Source: Oenanthe sinensis | Lineage: Eukaryota > Streptophyta > Magnoliopsida > Apiales > Apiaceae | DNA length: 64,000 nt | NCBI GenBank assembly: GCA_028671895.1 | Contig: CM053794.1 | Coordinates: forward strand, 18,834,501-18,898,500 | Reading direction: 5' to 3' | Shown here: one piece after another, positions 48,412 through 61,562 of the stretch | How the letters are laid out: each line of letters opens with the position of its first letter | Numbering within the stretch: the first letter of the stretch is position 1 | Position numbers and translations under genes: made by a program | The notes under the pieces: model-generated | Databases searched by the model: none | What the model saw: only the letters and a program-made list of their open reading frames with translations | Told to the model about the DNA's origin: nothing

Positions 48412-48985
48412 CTCTTAGATTCATAGAACTAAACTAAATGTTGATGGTTCCGTAAACAAATACAAGGCAAGACTTATGGTGAAAGGCTATGCTCAAGTTT
48501 TTGGCATGGACTACTTAGAAACCTTTGCGCCAGTTGCTTGTCTAGACACCATAAGGCTTTTGCTTTCTGTAGCTGCTCAAAACAATTGGTAAGTATAAGA
48601 AGAAATCTACACAGAGCAGCCTGACAGATTTGTGAAGGATGGAAAAGAAACAAGGTTTATCTTCTGAAGAAGTATCTTTACAGACTCGAACAATCTCCAA
48701 GAACTTGGAACAGTAGAATTGATGAACACTTGCTAAACCTGGGATTCATTAAAAGAAATTTTCATTTTTCATTAAAAGAAGTTTTCCTAAACTTGCAAAA
48801 CAAGAATTTTTCATTTTTCAAAAGAAATATGTCAAGGTGATTTTTAAAAACTTCAAACATGAAGAATGCAAAGCAATGTGCATTCTCATGAACTAACAGG
48901 AAAAGCTTTGTGACTTGTGAGGAAGATGGAACGAAAGAGATTGACCAGACCTACTTTAAAAGTCTGATTGCTTGTTTAATGTATT
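48412..48985 (+). pseudogene. Copia reverse transcriptase scrap
   Basis: 48424-48600 reads RTKLNVDGSVNKYKARLMVKGYAQ, DYLETFAPVA and DTIRLLLSVAAQNNW, the start of RVT_2. Motif A is missing: the sequence jumps to EEIYTEQPDRFVKDGKE, then to frame-shifted YLYRLEQSPRTWNSRIDEHLL. 48900-48980 shows a last piece like TKEIDQTYFKSLIACLMYL. Several internal deletions and stops. It belongs to a different copia family from elements C, F and H. Confidence 0.8.
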
Positions 48986-49499
48986 TACAACAACTAGATA
49001 TATACTATAAATTTAAAATTTATTTAAAATAAGTTTATTATCCTTAACTATTAATATAATTATATATATCTAAAATTTGCCAAATTCTTCCACACCGTGT
49101 TCCCATATTTTTTTTATTGGCTGAATTCTCGTATCCCCTATCATACACGGACGTATAGTATAATTTAGGGGTAGATGCTCACTCAACTTCCTGGACAAGT
49201 ATTTAAAATATGAAAATTTTATTTAGTGCCCCACTAAATTAAAATGTGTGCCCCCAACTAAATCATTTACAAACAAAAAAAATGGTGAAATGCTTATTTA
49301 AAAAGCAGAAAAAATAAAATATAATGTCCTGATTTATTTCTATTATTATAATTTTTTAAAAATAGAAAAAATATAAATTATATGTTATTATTAATATATA
49401 TTTTTCCTATTTATTAATTATTTTTTATTTTTTTAAATTATATAAATTATAGAAAAAGAAAAGGTGTTTCTTGATAGTAGTTTGATGCTCATTATATAT
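48986..49499. other. AT-rich non-coding DNA
   Basis: No gene or repeat recognised between the RT scrap and element F. Confidence 0.6.
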
Positions 49500-51360
49500 A
49501 GTCATTGGACATTGTTATGTACAACAACATTGTCAACTGCACCTCTGCCAAACACATTTGGGAAACAATAGAGATTCTTTCTGAAAGTATAAAAGAGGTT
49601 AGAGACAACTAAAAGCAACTTCTTATTTCACAGTATGAAGTTTTGTGTTTAAACAAAATAATTTCATAACTGAGGTCTTTGAAAGATTTAACAAACCAAT
49701 AAATGATTTGCAGCTGCATGGGAAGTTTTATGAAACTAAAGAGAAGAACATGAAGTTCTTATTGACACTTGCAGAACATCTAGAGTATAAAATCTCTGTA
49801 ATAAGAGAAGGAAGGTACTTGAACTGTCTCTTGAAACCTTGTATGGAATACTAAAGCCTATGAACTAGAATTATATCAAAAGAAATCTATTCTAGCCAAC
49901 ATAGAGAAAATGATAAATGTCTTAAATGCCCTTGTAGAAAATGAAAATGTGAAGCAAGATAAGGCTATTACAAGTCAGAAGATAAAAAATGAGGAGATTG
50001 TAGAGCAAGACATTGAAGATGGTGAATCTATCAAAAATGAAAATGAAGAGGATGATTCTACACCATTGATGAACTGGAAAGTATGGACAACAAATTCATG
50101 GCCTTCATGGCCAAAAAGTTTGGAAATCTTAGTTTCAAGAAGAACAAAAGTTTCAAACCGAAACTAAACCTTGGATCCTCTAGCAAAGGCAAGGCTCCCA
50201 GAAGCAATTTCAAAGGAGGCTACAAAAATGGAACTGTGGATACGTCAAAAATCAGATTTTATAACTGTAATGAGCTAGGCCACTTTGTTTCAGAGCATAG
50301 AAAGCTAAAAACAATCAAGAAAGACAAAGACTACTAGAACTTGAAGAAAAATATGAAGCTCTCTTGAAAAAGAAGTTAGGAAAAGCTTACATAGTAGAAG
50401 GAAAGTGTTGGGATATGAAAACTTAGCCTTGATGGCCAAGTCAAATGAAGGAACATCAGCTTCAACCAGTACAGGTAAGTACTGAAAAATTCAACATACA
50501 CATAGTATGACAAAATTACTTATGCTAAACAAATTTAATTTTTTTTAAGGAATTAAGTTTCAGAAAATGAATTAAAAATTAAAGCCTATCAAAATTCATC
50601 AACTCTAGTAAAGGAATTCATGAGAAGAATCAAGAAAAATCTAGGGTAGGAGTTATATTTGACTATGAAAGTTGGAAGAAAATAAAGTTTTCTTCAACAA
50701 AAGGAAAGAAGATTGAAAATCTTGCAAATCCTCATATTCTCAAAAATGTGAAGACTCTAATATTTAAGAAGGCTATTGTTATGTTTGATGAAGAATCTAT
50801 GGTCATCAAACAATAGTTAAATGATGAAGATGAGTAAGAAGTGAAATATTCTAAGTTTATTGTTGAAGAAGAAAAAGTGGTCAAAACCTAGTCCATACCA
50901 ATTCTTGCTGAGAAAGTAGAAGAAAACAAGAAAACTGAATTCATGCATGCTAAGAAAAAGAAACATGTTGTTGACAATGCTGAATTTCCATGTGGATATG
51001 TTAAGCCTTTGATGCATGATAATCAGAAATTCTATGATAATTAAGTTTGATTGCATGCCTTGTAACATGAATGTCATGAATATATATTTTAGACTTAGAA
51101 GACAATTTGTTGAAGGATGCATAAGTCAAAACATGAATGCCAAAACATCTAGGCATATGTCTGCAAGTCCCGTCAAAAGAAGAAAACACTTCATGTCACC
51201 TAGAAATGCATCTAGTACTACTAGCAGTAAGATTGGTGGCAAGAATGTAAAAATTGAAAACTTGTATGATAAACTACATAAGATTGTTAGAAAACATGTT
51301 AACAAGTATGCAACTAAGCAAAATGGACTCAACCTTGTTTGGGTACCAAAGAAAACATGA
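49500..51360 (+). pseudogene. Gag of copia element F
   Basis: It begins inside the UBN2-type capsid domain (YNNIVNCTSAKHIWETIEILSE from 49517), so the N-terminus is lost. QLLISQYEVLCLNK, NDLQLHGKFYETKEK and YGILKAYELELYQKK are spread over different frames. The zinc knuckle (about 50254-50296) is damaged: Phe replaces the first Cys and His the last Cys (FYNCNELGHFVSEH). A long Lys-rich coiled-coil region follows. The gene ends NLVWVPKKT-TGA, the same WVPK ending as gag of element C, and protease starts about 25 bases later in another frame. Confidence 0.8.
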
Positions 51361-53289
51361 TATCTTTGTGATTGCATTACACAGGTAAGAAGAAGGTCAT
51401 GTGGATTTTGGATAGTGGATGTTCAAGGCATATGACTGGTGACAAGGTCCTGCTATCACAGTTCAGAGAAGAGGTTGACCCTATGGTAACCTTTGGAGAC
51501 AACAACATTGACTATACAATGAGATATGGCAAACTTGTTCATCAAAATATTGTCATTGAAGATGTAGCTTTGGTGGATGGTTTGAAGCAGAACATGTTAA
51601 GCATTTTTCAATTCAGTAACAAGGATTTAAAAGTTGAATTTGACAAGGAAGTGTCTCATCACTCATAGGAAAACCAAAGAAGTTGCACTATATGGTGTAA
51701 CAAAAAGAAGCCTATTTGTAGCTGATATGAACTCTGCAAACAAGGAGAAATTTTGTTGTTTCTACTCCAAGGCATCAGAAAAGGAAAGATGGCTGTGACA
51801 TAAAAGATTATCCCACCTAAACTTCAAGAACATCAATTTTCTAGTAAAAAGGGAATTAGTTAAGTACTTGGATGCACTAGAGTGTTGTAATGAAGGATTG
51901 TGTGAGGCCTGTAGGAAAGGGAAGGCGAAGAAATCAAGTCACAAAAGCAAATGAATGTCATAAATCACTTTTCTCTATAACTGATTTATATGGATCTGTT
52001 TAGCCATGTGTATGTCCAAAAAGAGATATGCCCTTGTCATGGTAGATGAATTTTTAAAATACACATGGATGGAGTTCCTGCATTCCAAAGATGAATCTCT
52101 ATATTTCATAATTGAAAATCTGAAGAGGCTGGAAAAAGGACCAACTCTTGTGGTGGCAATCAGGAGTGATAATGGCATACAATTCAAGAATGCTACACTC
52201 AATGAATTCTGCAAAGAGAATGGTATTACTCTCAAATTCTTTGTACCAGGTACACCTTAAAAAAATAGAGTTGTGGAAAGAAAGAACATGACACTCACTA
52301 ATGTTGTAAGGACTATTCTGGGAGAAGCCAACCTTCCAATCAGTTTTTAAGCTAAGTTTGTTAGCACTGCTTGCTACACTCAAAACATAACTCTCATCAC
52401 TAAGCCTGTTGGGAAGATTCCCCACCATATAATGACTAATAGGAGGCCTTCAATCAAACACATGCATGCCTTTGGATGCAAATGTTTTGTGCTCAAGAAA
52501 ATACTAAGCAACTTGGAAAGTTTGAATATAAGGCATATGGAGGTATATTCATGGGTTATTCATTGGACAAGACTGCATACATAGTCTATGTGATTGAATA
52601 AAAAAAAGATATGAAAAATACAAATGTGACATTTGACGACTTTAAGTTTCCTATCATGGATTTTGAAGGAAAATATTGTGAAAGACTAAAATTTGAAAAT
52701 GAAGTAAAACCTGATTTATCTAATGATAAAAAAGATGACATTGCACGTGAGAGCTTACAAGTAGAAATCTCTCATGGTGCTAATGAGGAAAGAAATATAG
52801 AAGATTTTAGTCATTTTTAACTTAAAAATTCTCCATACAATCCTAGAATCAACTCAGGGAAATTTCTCAAGGACCAACAGTAGATGCAAACAACATTCAA
52901 GAAAAATCTAGTTCAAATCTCAGATGTGTAGCTCATATAATAAAATGGAATAGAGCACACATTACAGATCAAATTATTGAAAATCCTGATAAAGAAGTAA
53001 GGTCTAGAAGAGAAACTTAAAATGAATGTTTATATGCTTGATTTTTGTCTCCAAATGAATCTAGGAAATTTGAAGAATTTTTGTTGGATCCAAACTGGAT
53101 TTTAGCTATGCAAGAGGAGTTAAATCAGTTTTAAAAAAGCATTGTTTGGAAATTAGTGCCTCCGCCAGAGGATAGATCAATAATAGGCACTAAGTGGGTT
53201 TTCAGAAATAAAATGGATGAAAATGGAATACTAATAAGAACCAAGACAAGCCTAGTAGCAAAAATGCATTCTCAAGAAGAATGAATTGA
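51361..53289 (+). pseudogene. Pol of copia element F: protease, integrase, start of RT
   Basis: The protease with WILDSGCSRHMTGDK (Asp at 51411) is open to 51668. The gag-pre-integrase region (about 51700-51960) is badly broken. The integrase core at 52000-52330 keeps VMVDEFLKYTWMEFL, AIRSDNGIQF and RVVERKN. After an acidic linker the RT start (EFLLDPNWILAMQEELNQF, GTKWVFRNKMDENG) runs to 53289, where LTR D cuts it. There are many stops. RT and protease resemble element H more than element C by eye. Confidence 0.85.
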
Positions 53290-54489
53290 TGTTAGGTCCC
53301 AAGTATTATAGAAAGGAGAGGGGTTGAATAGAACACTGCCTATTTTTATAGATTATTAATTTATGTTCTTGAATGCTCTTGAGAAATATAAAGAAAATGA
53401 TAGATGCAAGATTTTCTAAAATATATTGTTTATATATAAACTTGAACGTTGCTACACACTAGAGTAGATTAAACTCTAGCTACAATGATCTCTCTCAATA
53501 CATTAATTTCTTATACTAAATACCCTCAATAAATTATCTATAAGAAATTATGAAGAAGAAGAAGACAAACTCTAAAGCTATTGCATTTTTCTTATTTGTA
53601 TTCGAAGAGAGAGAAAAGCTGGTGTAGAATTCAACCAATGAGGTGGCTTCATTTCAACCAATCAATTGGATTTTCTAGGATAGAATTGTGGATAAGGTTG
53701 GAATATTCCTTATAATATTCTATTTCTAAACCAAAAATGATTTCCAGATAACTGTGACGGTGATAACAATGGTGATGATCTAGCAAGAAATGAAGCAAAC
53801 GCTGAGAACTGTGGTTGTTGACTAACTTTGTCCCGACAATAATGGTGATTCAATTGTCGCAATAGTTTCCACTGCCAACAATGGTGATGCGGTTCAACAG
53901 TGGTGAATTGACCATAGTTGACCGGAGAACTATGGCGTTTCTTCCTTAGGCAATAGTTTATCTTGCCTTTATTTTTCATCTTTTCTCTAATTCATATCAA
54001 TTAAATTCTTTGAAACTCCTTTTGATTGATCTTCTTTTCTATACTTGAATTTCTCTCTTCCAAATATAATTATGAAATTATATCACTGTTGAATTTATTC
54101 CTTCTTACTGTTGACACTTGATGCATTGTTCTAGTTCATAAGTGACTAACCCTGATTGAGATTTTCAATTCTGAATATACTATCATAATTACTTTAATTC
54201 CACAAAGTTTTCTTGCTTCAAAATAAATTTCTCTTGACTCTTCTGACACTGAACAATGCTTCGCTGCTTTCTTTCACTTACTTGAATGCTTCTATTTATT
54301 TGAACTGAGGCATGAACATTTTAATGAATTTATTTCATCAATTAATCTTCAAGTTAGTGACTGTCTTCTAGATACTTATTCTTGTGCCTTCAAAATTCAT
54401 GTTTTAGATCACATATTATTTATGTATCTTTGTGTACTTGTTGTCCTATTTTTATTGTGTTACAATTAGCAAATACATTCAGCCTTTCA
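53290..54489 (-). repeat. Antisense LTR D (1200 bp) with a truncated element tail
   Basis: Read on the minus strand it starts TGAAAGGCTG and ends GGGACCTAACA, the same termini as LTR A. The C-rich tract (TTCAACCCCTCTCC) lies about 25-40 bp before its end. Near the middle on the + strand, CAACAATGGTGAT-like words cluster at 53755-53945. It interrupts the RT of element F. Confidence 0.85.
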
Positions 54490-54640
54490 ATTTCCCCATA
54501 TTAGTTTGTTAGAGCATTACAAACAAATCAAAGAGAGTATACCTCAACTAATAACAAGAAAATGGAATTGAAGACATATAAATAATATTGATCTACTTTC
54601 TGGATTATAGATACATTTCCAGATTTTTACATATTACATA
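54490..54640 (-). mobile_element. Internal 3' tail of element D
   Basis: On the minus strand a weak polypurine tract (TATGGGGAAAT) abuts the LTR. Before it, AAATCTGGAAATGTAT and GTTAGTTGAGTTAT-like stretches match 2600-2700 in element A. The match ends near 54630, where + strand third-ORF sequence begins, so D is only a 3' end. Confidence 0.7.
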
Positions 54641-54644
54641 TTGA

Positions 54645-55155
54645 TCCTTGGGACATATAGGCTTGATCAGTCCATATATCACAATTTGTCTACAGAAAAG
54701 AGCCTCAAGGTTGCAGAAGAACTAAATGCACCAATTCTAGAGGCCTCTAACCTATCTGTTAACCCTTCTGCATTACCTTTAGATGCTAGTGAACCAACCT
54801 CCTCATCCTATCAAAAGACTGAGTTTAAAAAGAAGAGAAAGAGGAAACCTAGTACTACAAGACGAATTTTGAATGTATTGTATAATGTGGTAGAAGATGA
54901 GGAACCTGAGTCACTAGAGGTAACCCTATCTAAGAAAAGAAGAAGAAAGGGACCATACTCAGCCACTCTGCACCCTCTCAACAGGATGCAGACGTCACAC
55001 ATGGATTAAACCTCTTTCTTGGGACTAATCCCACTCCACCTTGTCAAGAGTTTGCATTCTCATAGGAACCCACTCATGTTGATGAAAGAAGAACAATCGA
55101 AGAGGATACACTGAGAGGAGATCATATAGGACAAAACTTTAAAGCTTCCCCTTCC
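54645..55155 (+). pseudogene. Third-ORF fragment similar to element B
   Basis: It aligns with about 5480-5890 of element B. KVAEELNAPILEASNLSVNPSALPLDASEPTSSS matches KVAEELNAPNPRTSNPTASPSLKSLDVSKPTSTSS, followed by the same basic patch and the CTCTCAACAGGATG word. A stop occurs at 55007. The right end, with a GGGGGAGAT motif at about 55160, is cut by the hAT remnant. Confidence 0.75.
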
Positions 55156-55164
55156 TTTCAGGGG

Positions 55165-56888
55165 GAGATGCACACTAATACATCCATTAGTACTAAAGGT
55201 ACTTTAAACCAACTCTGAGTGCACACTAATACCTCTACCATTTTCGGGCTTAAATAATTTCTAAATGGGTCCAAAATACGTCCACTAGTACTGAATATTG
55301 ATTCAGAAGCAACTGTAGACACCAGAATCGCAATAACATCTCTAGCAATCATTGATAAAGTCTTGTACCTTTCAGAATTATCCTTCCACCACAATAAAAT
55401 ATCGAATGAGGAAGTCATCGGATTGAGGGGTTCTTCATTCAAGTACCTATCGACATCATTCTTATTTTCGGTCATCTCCATTTGTTATTGATGCATATAG
55501 TTCTCCAATAATCTCATATTTTTCGGTACATTGCCAACACTTTTTGTCAATGAGCTATTTTTATCAACCTATGAAGTGCCAATGTTTAAATAGTTAATCG
55601 AGAGTAAAGCAAGATAACTAAACTCAGAACTATTCATGCACTTTACTATAGTCTGTAGACTCTGGACATATGCATTTATTGAGTCCTTGACTGACACTTA
55701 TTTGTATCCAGCTATCTAAGCAGAATCTGATATGAATAGGAGGTAGAACAGAAAAGGTCATTCTTATACTTGTGCTCAAATATATCCTAAGCAACAGGTG
55801 ATGCATACATCATGTTAAGCCTAATATGACAAACACCATTATGGAGTATTAAAGAACAATAAGATAGGTTACGTTGGATCCATCACTATCACCTTGAGAA
55901 TCATACAACGTGTACAAACGCTGTAACAAAGACGTCACCTTGACAATGATGCTAGCAACAGATTTAGCATCATAAAGACTTTTAAAATAATACTTCAAGT
56001 ACCCCATCTTATATCGTGGATCAAGTACAACAGCTAAAAACAAGAAAGTATTGATGTCCTCTGCATTCCACCAATATATATCGTATTTTACTTTCATTGA
56101 TGTAGGCATTGAAGATAGCAGGGGATCAATACTCGAAGCCAGATCACTCAATATACCGTGAACCTCACATATTTCATGATAGAAATTATTCGAAGTTACA
56201 TGCAAAGTACCACTGAATTTAAGCGTAACTTCATAAAAAGTGGATAAAAACCTCACAAACACTGATGCAGCTAGCCAATCAGATGACATATGAGGCCCAA
56301 TCCTCTTCTTACCATTTTCTTTTTCGTTGAAGTAGCTCATAAATTTATCATCCTCATCCTCATCCTCGTACTTTCCAAATGCCTTTTCGAATTTTAAAGC
56401 CATGTCTAACATCAGGTAGGTAGAGTTCCACCTTGTAGGTACATCTAAAACCAGCCATCCCTAGTAATCAATCTTTTCTTTCTCGACATAATTCTTGAAT
56501 TTCTGTAACCTTGCAGGAGATGATCGAATGTATATAACACTATTTCTAATGGCATCAATTGAATCATGCATTTCTTTTAGACCTTCATTTACAATGAAAT
56601 TGACTATGTGAGTTCCGCACCTCATATGCATATTTCCCCAGCAAGAATATCACCTCCCCATGCAGTCACCCTTCTTATAACAAAACCAAGAACCTCTTTA
56701 TTAGCTGAAGCATTGTTGTGTGACCATGAAGACCTTTTCTATTCCCCAACCAAACAAACATGTCTCAATTGCCTTCCCAATTGTATCACCTTTGTAACTT
56801 GACAAAAGTTAATGATTTTTTTCTGCAATTTCCAATCAGTGTCAATATAATGCACAGTGTGACACATATATGACATTTGAGTCCTAGA
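55165..56888 (-). pseudogene. hAT-family transposase remnant (RICESLEEPER-like)
   Basis: Read leftward from 56888: YWTSRTQMSYMCHTVHYIDTDWKLQKKIINF; a broken NNASANKEVLGFV part; then from 56412 an open frame with MLDMALKFEKAF, SSDWLAASVFVRFLSTFYEVTLKFSGT and LDPRYKMGYL. The C-terminal hAT dimerisation domain is at 55460-55190 (FDILLWWKDNSERYKTLSMIARDVIAILVSTVASESIFSTSGR). The BED zinc-finger N-terminus is missing, and stops and frame shifts are many. It sits between two third-ORF fragments. I did not find terminal inverted repeats or an 8-bp duplication. Confidence 0.88.
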
Positions 56889-59800
56889 AGTCCAATAAGT
56901 AATGGAGAGTCCCCCTGCACCTACCCAAGTAGCCAAATCACCACTTAACAAACCCTCTTAAAAGCTCAAATCAAAAAAGAAACAAACTTCTGGTGCCTCC
57001 CAACAGACACCAGTTGTAAAGAGGAGAAAATTGGTACAAACCAGGTTGATAGATGAGCATGATGGTGAAGAGCTCAACCCTCTAGAGAAAAAAGTTGTTG
57101 AAGGGCTTTCTTTATTAAAATAAGGTCATGATGCACCTGGGTCTAGCCTTTCAGCCAAGTCTGTAGACTCTCCAAAGGCTATAGATCTGAAAAACCTAGG
57201 AATACACATTAGGATTCTTAAGTTGAGTCTCTTGAGAAATCTTTTATTCATTGCACACACACAAGCCTACTATTGTTACTAACCTTGTTTTGCAAGAAAC
57301 AGATTCTCCCAAGGTTCCTGCAGAGCCAGACTCTGAAAGTCAAAAACTTCCTGAACCAGAGTCTAATGTTGAGTTAGAGTCTAGATTGCCTTCAGACCCT
57401 GATCATGAAACATTTTAGAAATGAATGTCAATGGATACAGCCTCATGTCTTATAGACTCAATTATCACTCCAACTGATGAGGTGCAGCTATTCTTATATC
57501 CATTGGTGGAACATGTAGAAGATCCAGAATCATATCAGACTAAATCTTAAGTCTTGGATCTTCTTTCTACCTATGATGCCCTAAGGAAGAAAATGGAGAT
57601 GGAGCTACAAATGTCTGCACCGGATGTAGTCACAAATCTATATAGCTACCTCTTCAATTCTTCACTTCAAAATGAAGCTGTTGGGGTCATAGAAGACATG
57701 ACAAATGAAGTTCTCAAAGCACTTGGTGTGCCAGACTTTGAAAAGTTAAAGGTTTAAAATGTCAAGAAGACTAATGCCATCAAAAGGAGAATATCAGAGT
57801 ATGTAGGTGAGTTAGAAACTGAGACTGAGCCACCATTTTTTAACTATGAAGCAATTTAGGATAATGAGGTTACCTACAGGACATCCATTCAATGGATTTC
57901 AAATTTTCAGCCTCTTTAAAGGAAGATGGTTGACTATCTTGTCCACAAAGTAGGGAAAGTTCCAAACATCTATCTTTATCCTACCTATCAAAGTAGGTTG
58001 GTTAATATAAGGGTCAATACTACAAAAATGTTAGGAAAGAACTGCAGGATCTTTTCCATCTCATAGAGGCCCAAGAACTAAATGCAATCAATGTAAGGGC
58101 ATATCACAAAAACATTGATGCATTAATAATTGAAGAACAATATGAGGAAATAAGTGTTGGAAAGAAGTTGGGAGAAGGTACTAGTGCACCAGTGGTTACT
58201 AGTAGTATAGGTGTTCAGCCTGTCTCACCCACACAAAAACCATCTAATCAGATGTTGGGTAATAGTGGGACAGGGGAACATGCTAATAGGCCTTCTTCGC
58301 CAACTCAAATTTCTAATGATGAGAACCCCAATGATATGGGAGGACAGACTCTGATGGATGCTCATGAAGAAAATCAACCATCTATTCTGTCAGAGTCTAT
58401 CCACTTTGAGGGGAAGTCACATAATCAAACAGTCCAAGAAAGTGACACTCAGACTTTGGCTTTTAATGAAGTCACATTGAAACAGGCAGAGTCTAGAGTA
58501 GACCCTGAGACTGGGGATACCGGAGCCAATAAACTCTGAAAAGAAAGAAGTGTGTAAGGATCCTAAGTCTTTTGTTGCTCACCCCTTAGTGGAAACCCCT
58601 GGCGTTCAGAAATATGAATGGTTCCCCTCCATCAAGGTGGTTCAAGTATTGAAGCATCTTCAATTTCTCTCACACCCTATTCTGTAGGTCTTTTGAGTGC
58701 ACCCTCCCAAATTGAAAAAATGAGTGAACAAAATAAAAATAAGGGGCTGGCACAGGACCAAACAAAAGAAGAGGTAGATAAGGCCTTAGTAGGTCAGGGT
58801 GAAGAAGAGGAAGTGGGTTCCCAACCCCACTGTGAGAATGAGAGATTAGGGTTCATTCCTAAACATATCTTTACTTATTGAGATAAAAAATTTCCCAAGA
58901 GTTGGTCCAATGAGTTGGAGCAGGCAATGGATGAGAAATATTTTTTCTTGATTTTTCAGATTAGCAAAAATGAGGAGGATCTTGCTGCTTAAAAAACATT
59001 CATACAGAGACCACAACTTCATTTAGTGCATTCTCTAGCCACAAGAGCAAATAGAGCCTTAGAGACTTTGGTGGTTAACAATCAAATTCACCTTGAGATT
59101 GCAGCATTGAAGCCGGATACACCACTCTTAATCATGCTTATCCAGGCAAGACTTCCAAAGTCTACAGGTTCTGATCACTCTGAGGATGAGTTATAGTCTA
59201 TAGTCCATTTTGCAGTTTTAGAGTCTAACCAGCCATCTAAGCCTATCCCTCATGTTACTAAAATAGAGGTAGTTGCTGCTGATTACACTGATGGTAATAT
59301 CTCTGAGGATGAAGAGGAGAAGGCTCCATCTTTCACATATTTTTAACAAATATTTTCTCAAATTTGGGAAATAGCTTCTTCTATTGGCATTACTGATAAA
59401 GCCACTTTTGATTCCATTCTCAACATTTACAAATCTGAAAAGAAAAAAGATGTCTTTAAAATGAACTTCTTAGTTGACTATGGTCATTATCCTCATGAGA
59501 AGCCTAATGCTGCTCAACTTCAAAAGAGTTGAGAAATTCTAGATGATAGCAATGCTGAGAAGGAAAATTTGGTAGCTCGGCTAGATAAGGTGGTTCAAGA
59601 TGTCTCTCACATTCACACCAAACTCTCTACAGTTGATACTGCCACATCTAAAATTGTTACACAATTTGAGGTGCTACAAACTTTTTTCATAAATAAGGAT
59701 AGTTCAATTCAAGTATCTATTGCAGATATTAAAAAATAATAGGCCAATCTCAAATCTTATACTTCTACTCTCACTGGCAAAGTTGACCAAGTCATTTCTA

Positions 59801-60274
59801 CACAGGCCAACATCAACTTTGTCTTGATATAAAATCTTTTCTCTATTACAAGGGGTGATGATGTCCGAAAGGGGGAGAAGGTTGGAAATTCAAGGAGTAA
59901 GAAAGAGGATACTTGCAAAGATGATTCAAAGGGAACTAAAAGGAAGATGGATGATGGTGAAGAACGAGGAGATGCTGGTTCTCATGGTCCTAGGGGACCT
60001 GGTGATGTTCAAAAGCCTAAATATGGAGTATTTTTCAAATCACACCAGCCAGGGACTGGACATGGGACATCAGAGTCTAAGTTAGACTCTGGTAAGAGAA
60101 AACAGAGTTCAGACTCAGATGAGAATAAAAAGGAACCTAGTTACTGGAAGTGTAATCAAAGCAATCATCAACTAAAAGCCATGATAACTAAGGAATTAGG
60201 AAAAATCTGCAGATCTTCATTCCCTTACAGATAAATAGTTTGAGAAGATCACCCAGAAGCATCTCAACAAAGTA
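56889..60274 (+). pseudogene. Third-ORF remnant I, related to element H
   Basis: It begins MESPPAPTQVAKSP, paralogous to MESPPTPTHVARS of element H (22650), and follows H through VVEGLSL, AKSVDSPKA and PDSNVELESR-like parts, then continues where H is truncated. Open pieces: 57554-57757 (helical, YDALRKKMEMELQMS), 58168-58539 and 58618-58881 (Ser/Gln/Glu-rich), a coiled-coil part near 59550-59740 (AEKENLVARLDKVVQDVSHIHTKLS) and a Lys-rich end (59947-60234). AGACTCTGA/AGAGTCTA words occur throughout. A GGGGGAG motif lies at about 59869. Many stops. It may be the third ORF of the same element as F, separated by D, the B-like fragment and hAT. Confidence 0.7.
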
Positions 60275-61548
60275 GTGACTGCTCAAATTGTTTATGTAAA
60301 GCATAATGTAACGTAATATGTAATAGAAGTAATGATAACTCAATAATAAAAAGAAAGACATATAAATAATATTAATATGAAGCACATGAATCCACAAGGA
60401 AAATCATATAGGTTACATGCATGAATCACCATAGGGGATTAAAGATGGAATTCTTCAGAATAGTCAATGAGAGAAGTTCATTAATATGTTCAAGCCTCAG
60501 TGATGAATAAAAGATCAGAAGATTTTCAGAGTCAAGACAATGCAATGGTTCAAGTATAAGTGTCTAAGGGTTTTAGTGAAGTGAAGCAATGGAACAACTA
60601 AGAAGTGGTCAACTAGAATTGCACAAAAGATAAGAGAATTTAATTCAGTGTTAGTCGTTTGTGAACTAGACCAGTGCACTCAGTGTCAACATGTCAAGAA
60701 AAGAATTATCTTATTTATTCAGAAGAAATCAGTTGATCAAACAGAAGAGTGGAAAACAGTTTGAAGCTACTCAAGACACATCAAAAAATATTCTAAGACA
60801 ACTATACATGTTTACCAAGTATAGGCGCGACTAACATTTAAATGGCTCATATACAAGGTCATTCATGTATGGGGCGCCACTTAAAGTTAGTTAATTCTCC
60901 CAACACTCAACTGACACCACTTAATCTTATAGGGAAAAAGAGTAGATGTGTCACTTGTGTAAGGCACCACTTGGAAGCTGAATATACTTACCAAGTACAA
61001 ATGGCGTCAATGTCTTATAAGGAATATACTGGTAAGGCACTACTTGATCTTAAGAGCCACTTAGAAGATATGTATTCAGGCACCACTTGGTAGTTCAAAG
61101 GAAAGGCACAACTGAAGTTGCTAGAGGCTCCCTTAAATTCTATACAGGGAATCAACTATATTGGCGCCACTCAGCAGTTACATTGGACTTAAATCAATTC
61201 ATTTGATTTGCAAGTCTACACAATATATATGGAATTTACAACAGATTGGTGTGCATCTTCTTCAATATCTTCAACACCTACATGAGCTACATTAAAGAAC
61301 CTCTTAAACACTCACATGTATTTGTTGATGTATTGATTGTAAACCATTATAGCTAATCGTCTGATTAGAGTGTAGTACATCAGGGATTTATTAATATATC
61401 TATATTTCCCCGAATCATTTGTGTTGTTTGCCTACCCTCTTCAAATCTCAAGAACACAAATATACATAAATCTTAATCCGTAATTAAAAGCTAAATACTA
61501 CCAACATCATATTCAACCCACCATTCTATGATGATTTGGGACCTAAGA
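60275..61548 (+). repeat. 5' LTR of element E (about 1.27 kb)
   Basis: The right end GGGACCTAAGA stands two bases before a primer-binding site. It is the A/D-type ending with CA changed to GA. The left end is uncertain (60270-60290), since third-ORF sequence of remnant I reaches about 60270. Matches to LTR A include GAAGTTCATTAATATGTTCA, ATTTCCCCGAA and TTCAACCC near 61512. From 60825 to 61170 the word GGCGCCACTT or variants (GGCACCACTT, GGCGCCACTC) occurs about nine times. Confidence 0.75.
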
Positions 61549-61550
61549 AT

Positions 61551-61562
61551 TGGTATCAGAGT
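61551..61562 (+). promoter_or_regulatory. Primer-binding site of element E
   Basis: TGGTATCAGAGT is complementary to the 3' end of initiator methionine tRNA, as in most plant copia elements. It fixes the LTR end at 61548. Confidence 0.9.

Noticed and set aside
52099..52428. Minus-strand ORF over the F integrase
   Set aside because: Antisense shadow of the integrase sequence.
53710..53979. Minus-strand ORF within LTR D
   Set aside because: It lies wholly in the LTR word cluster, with no protein-like pattern.
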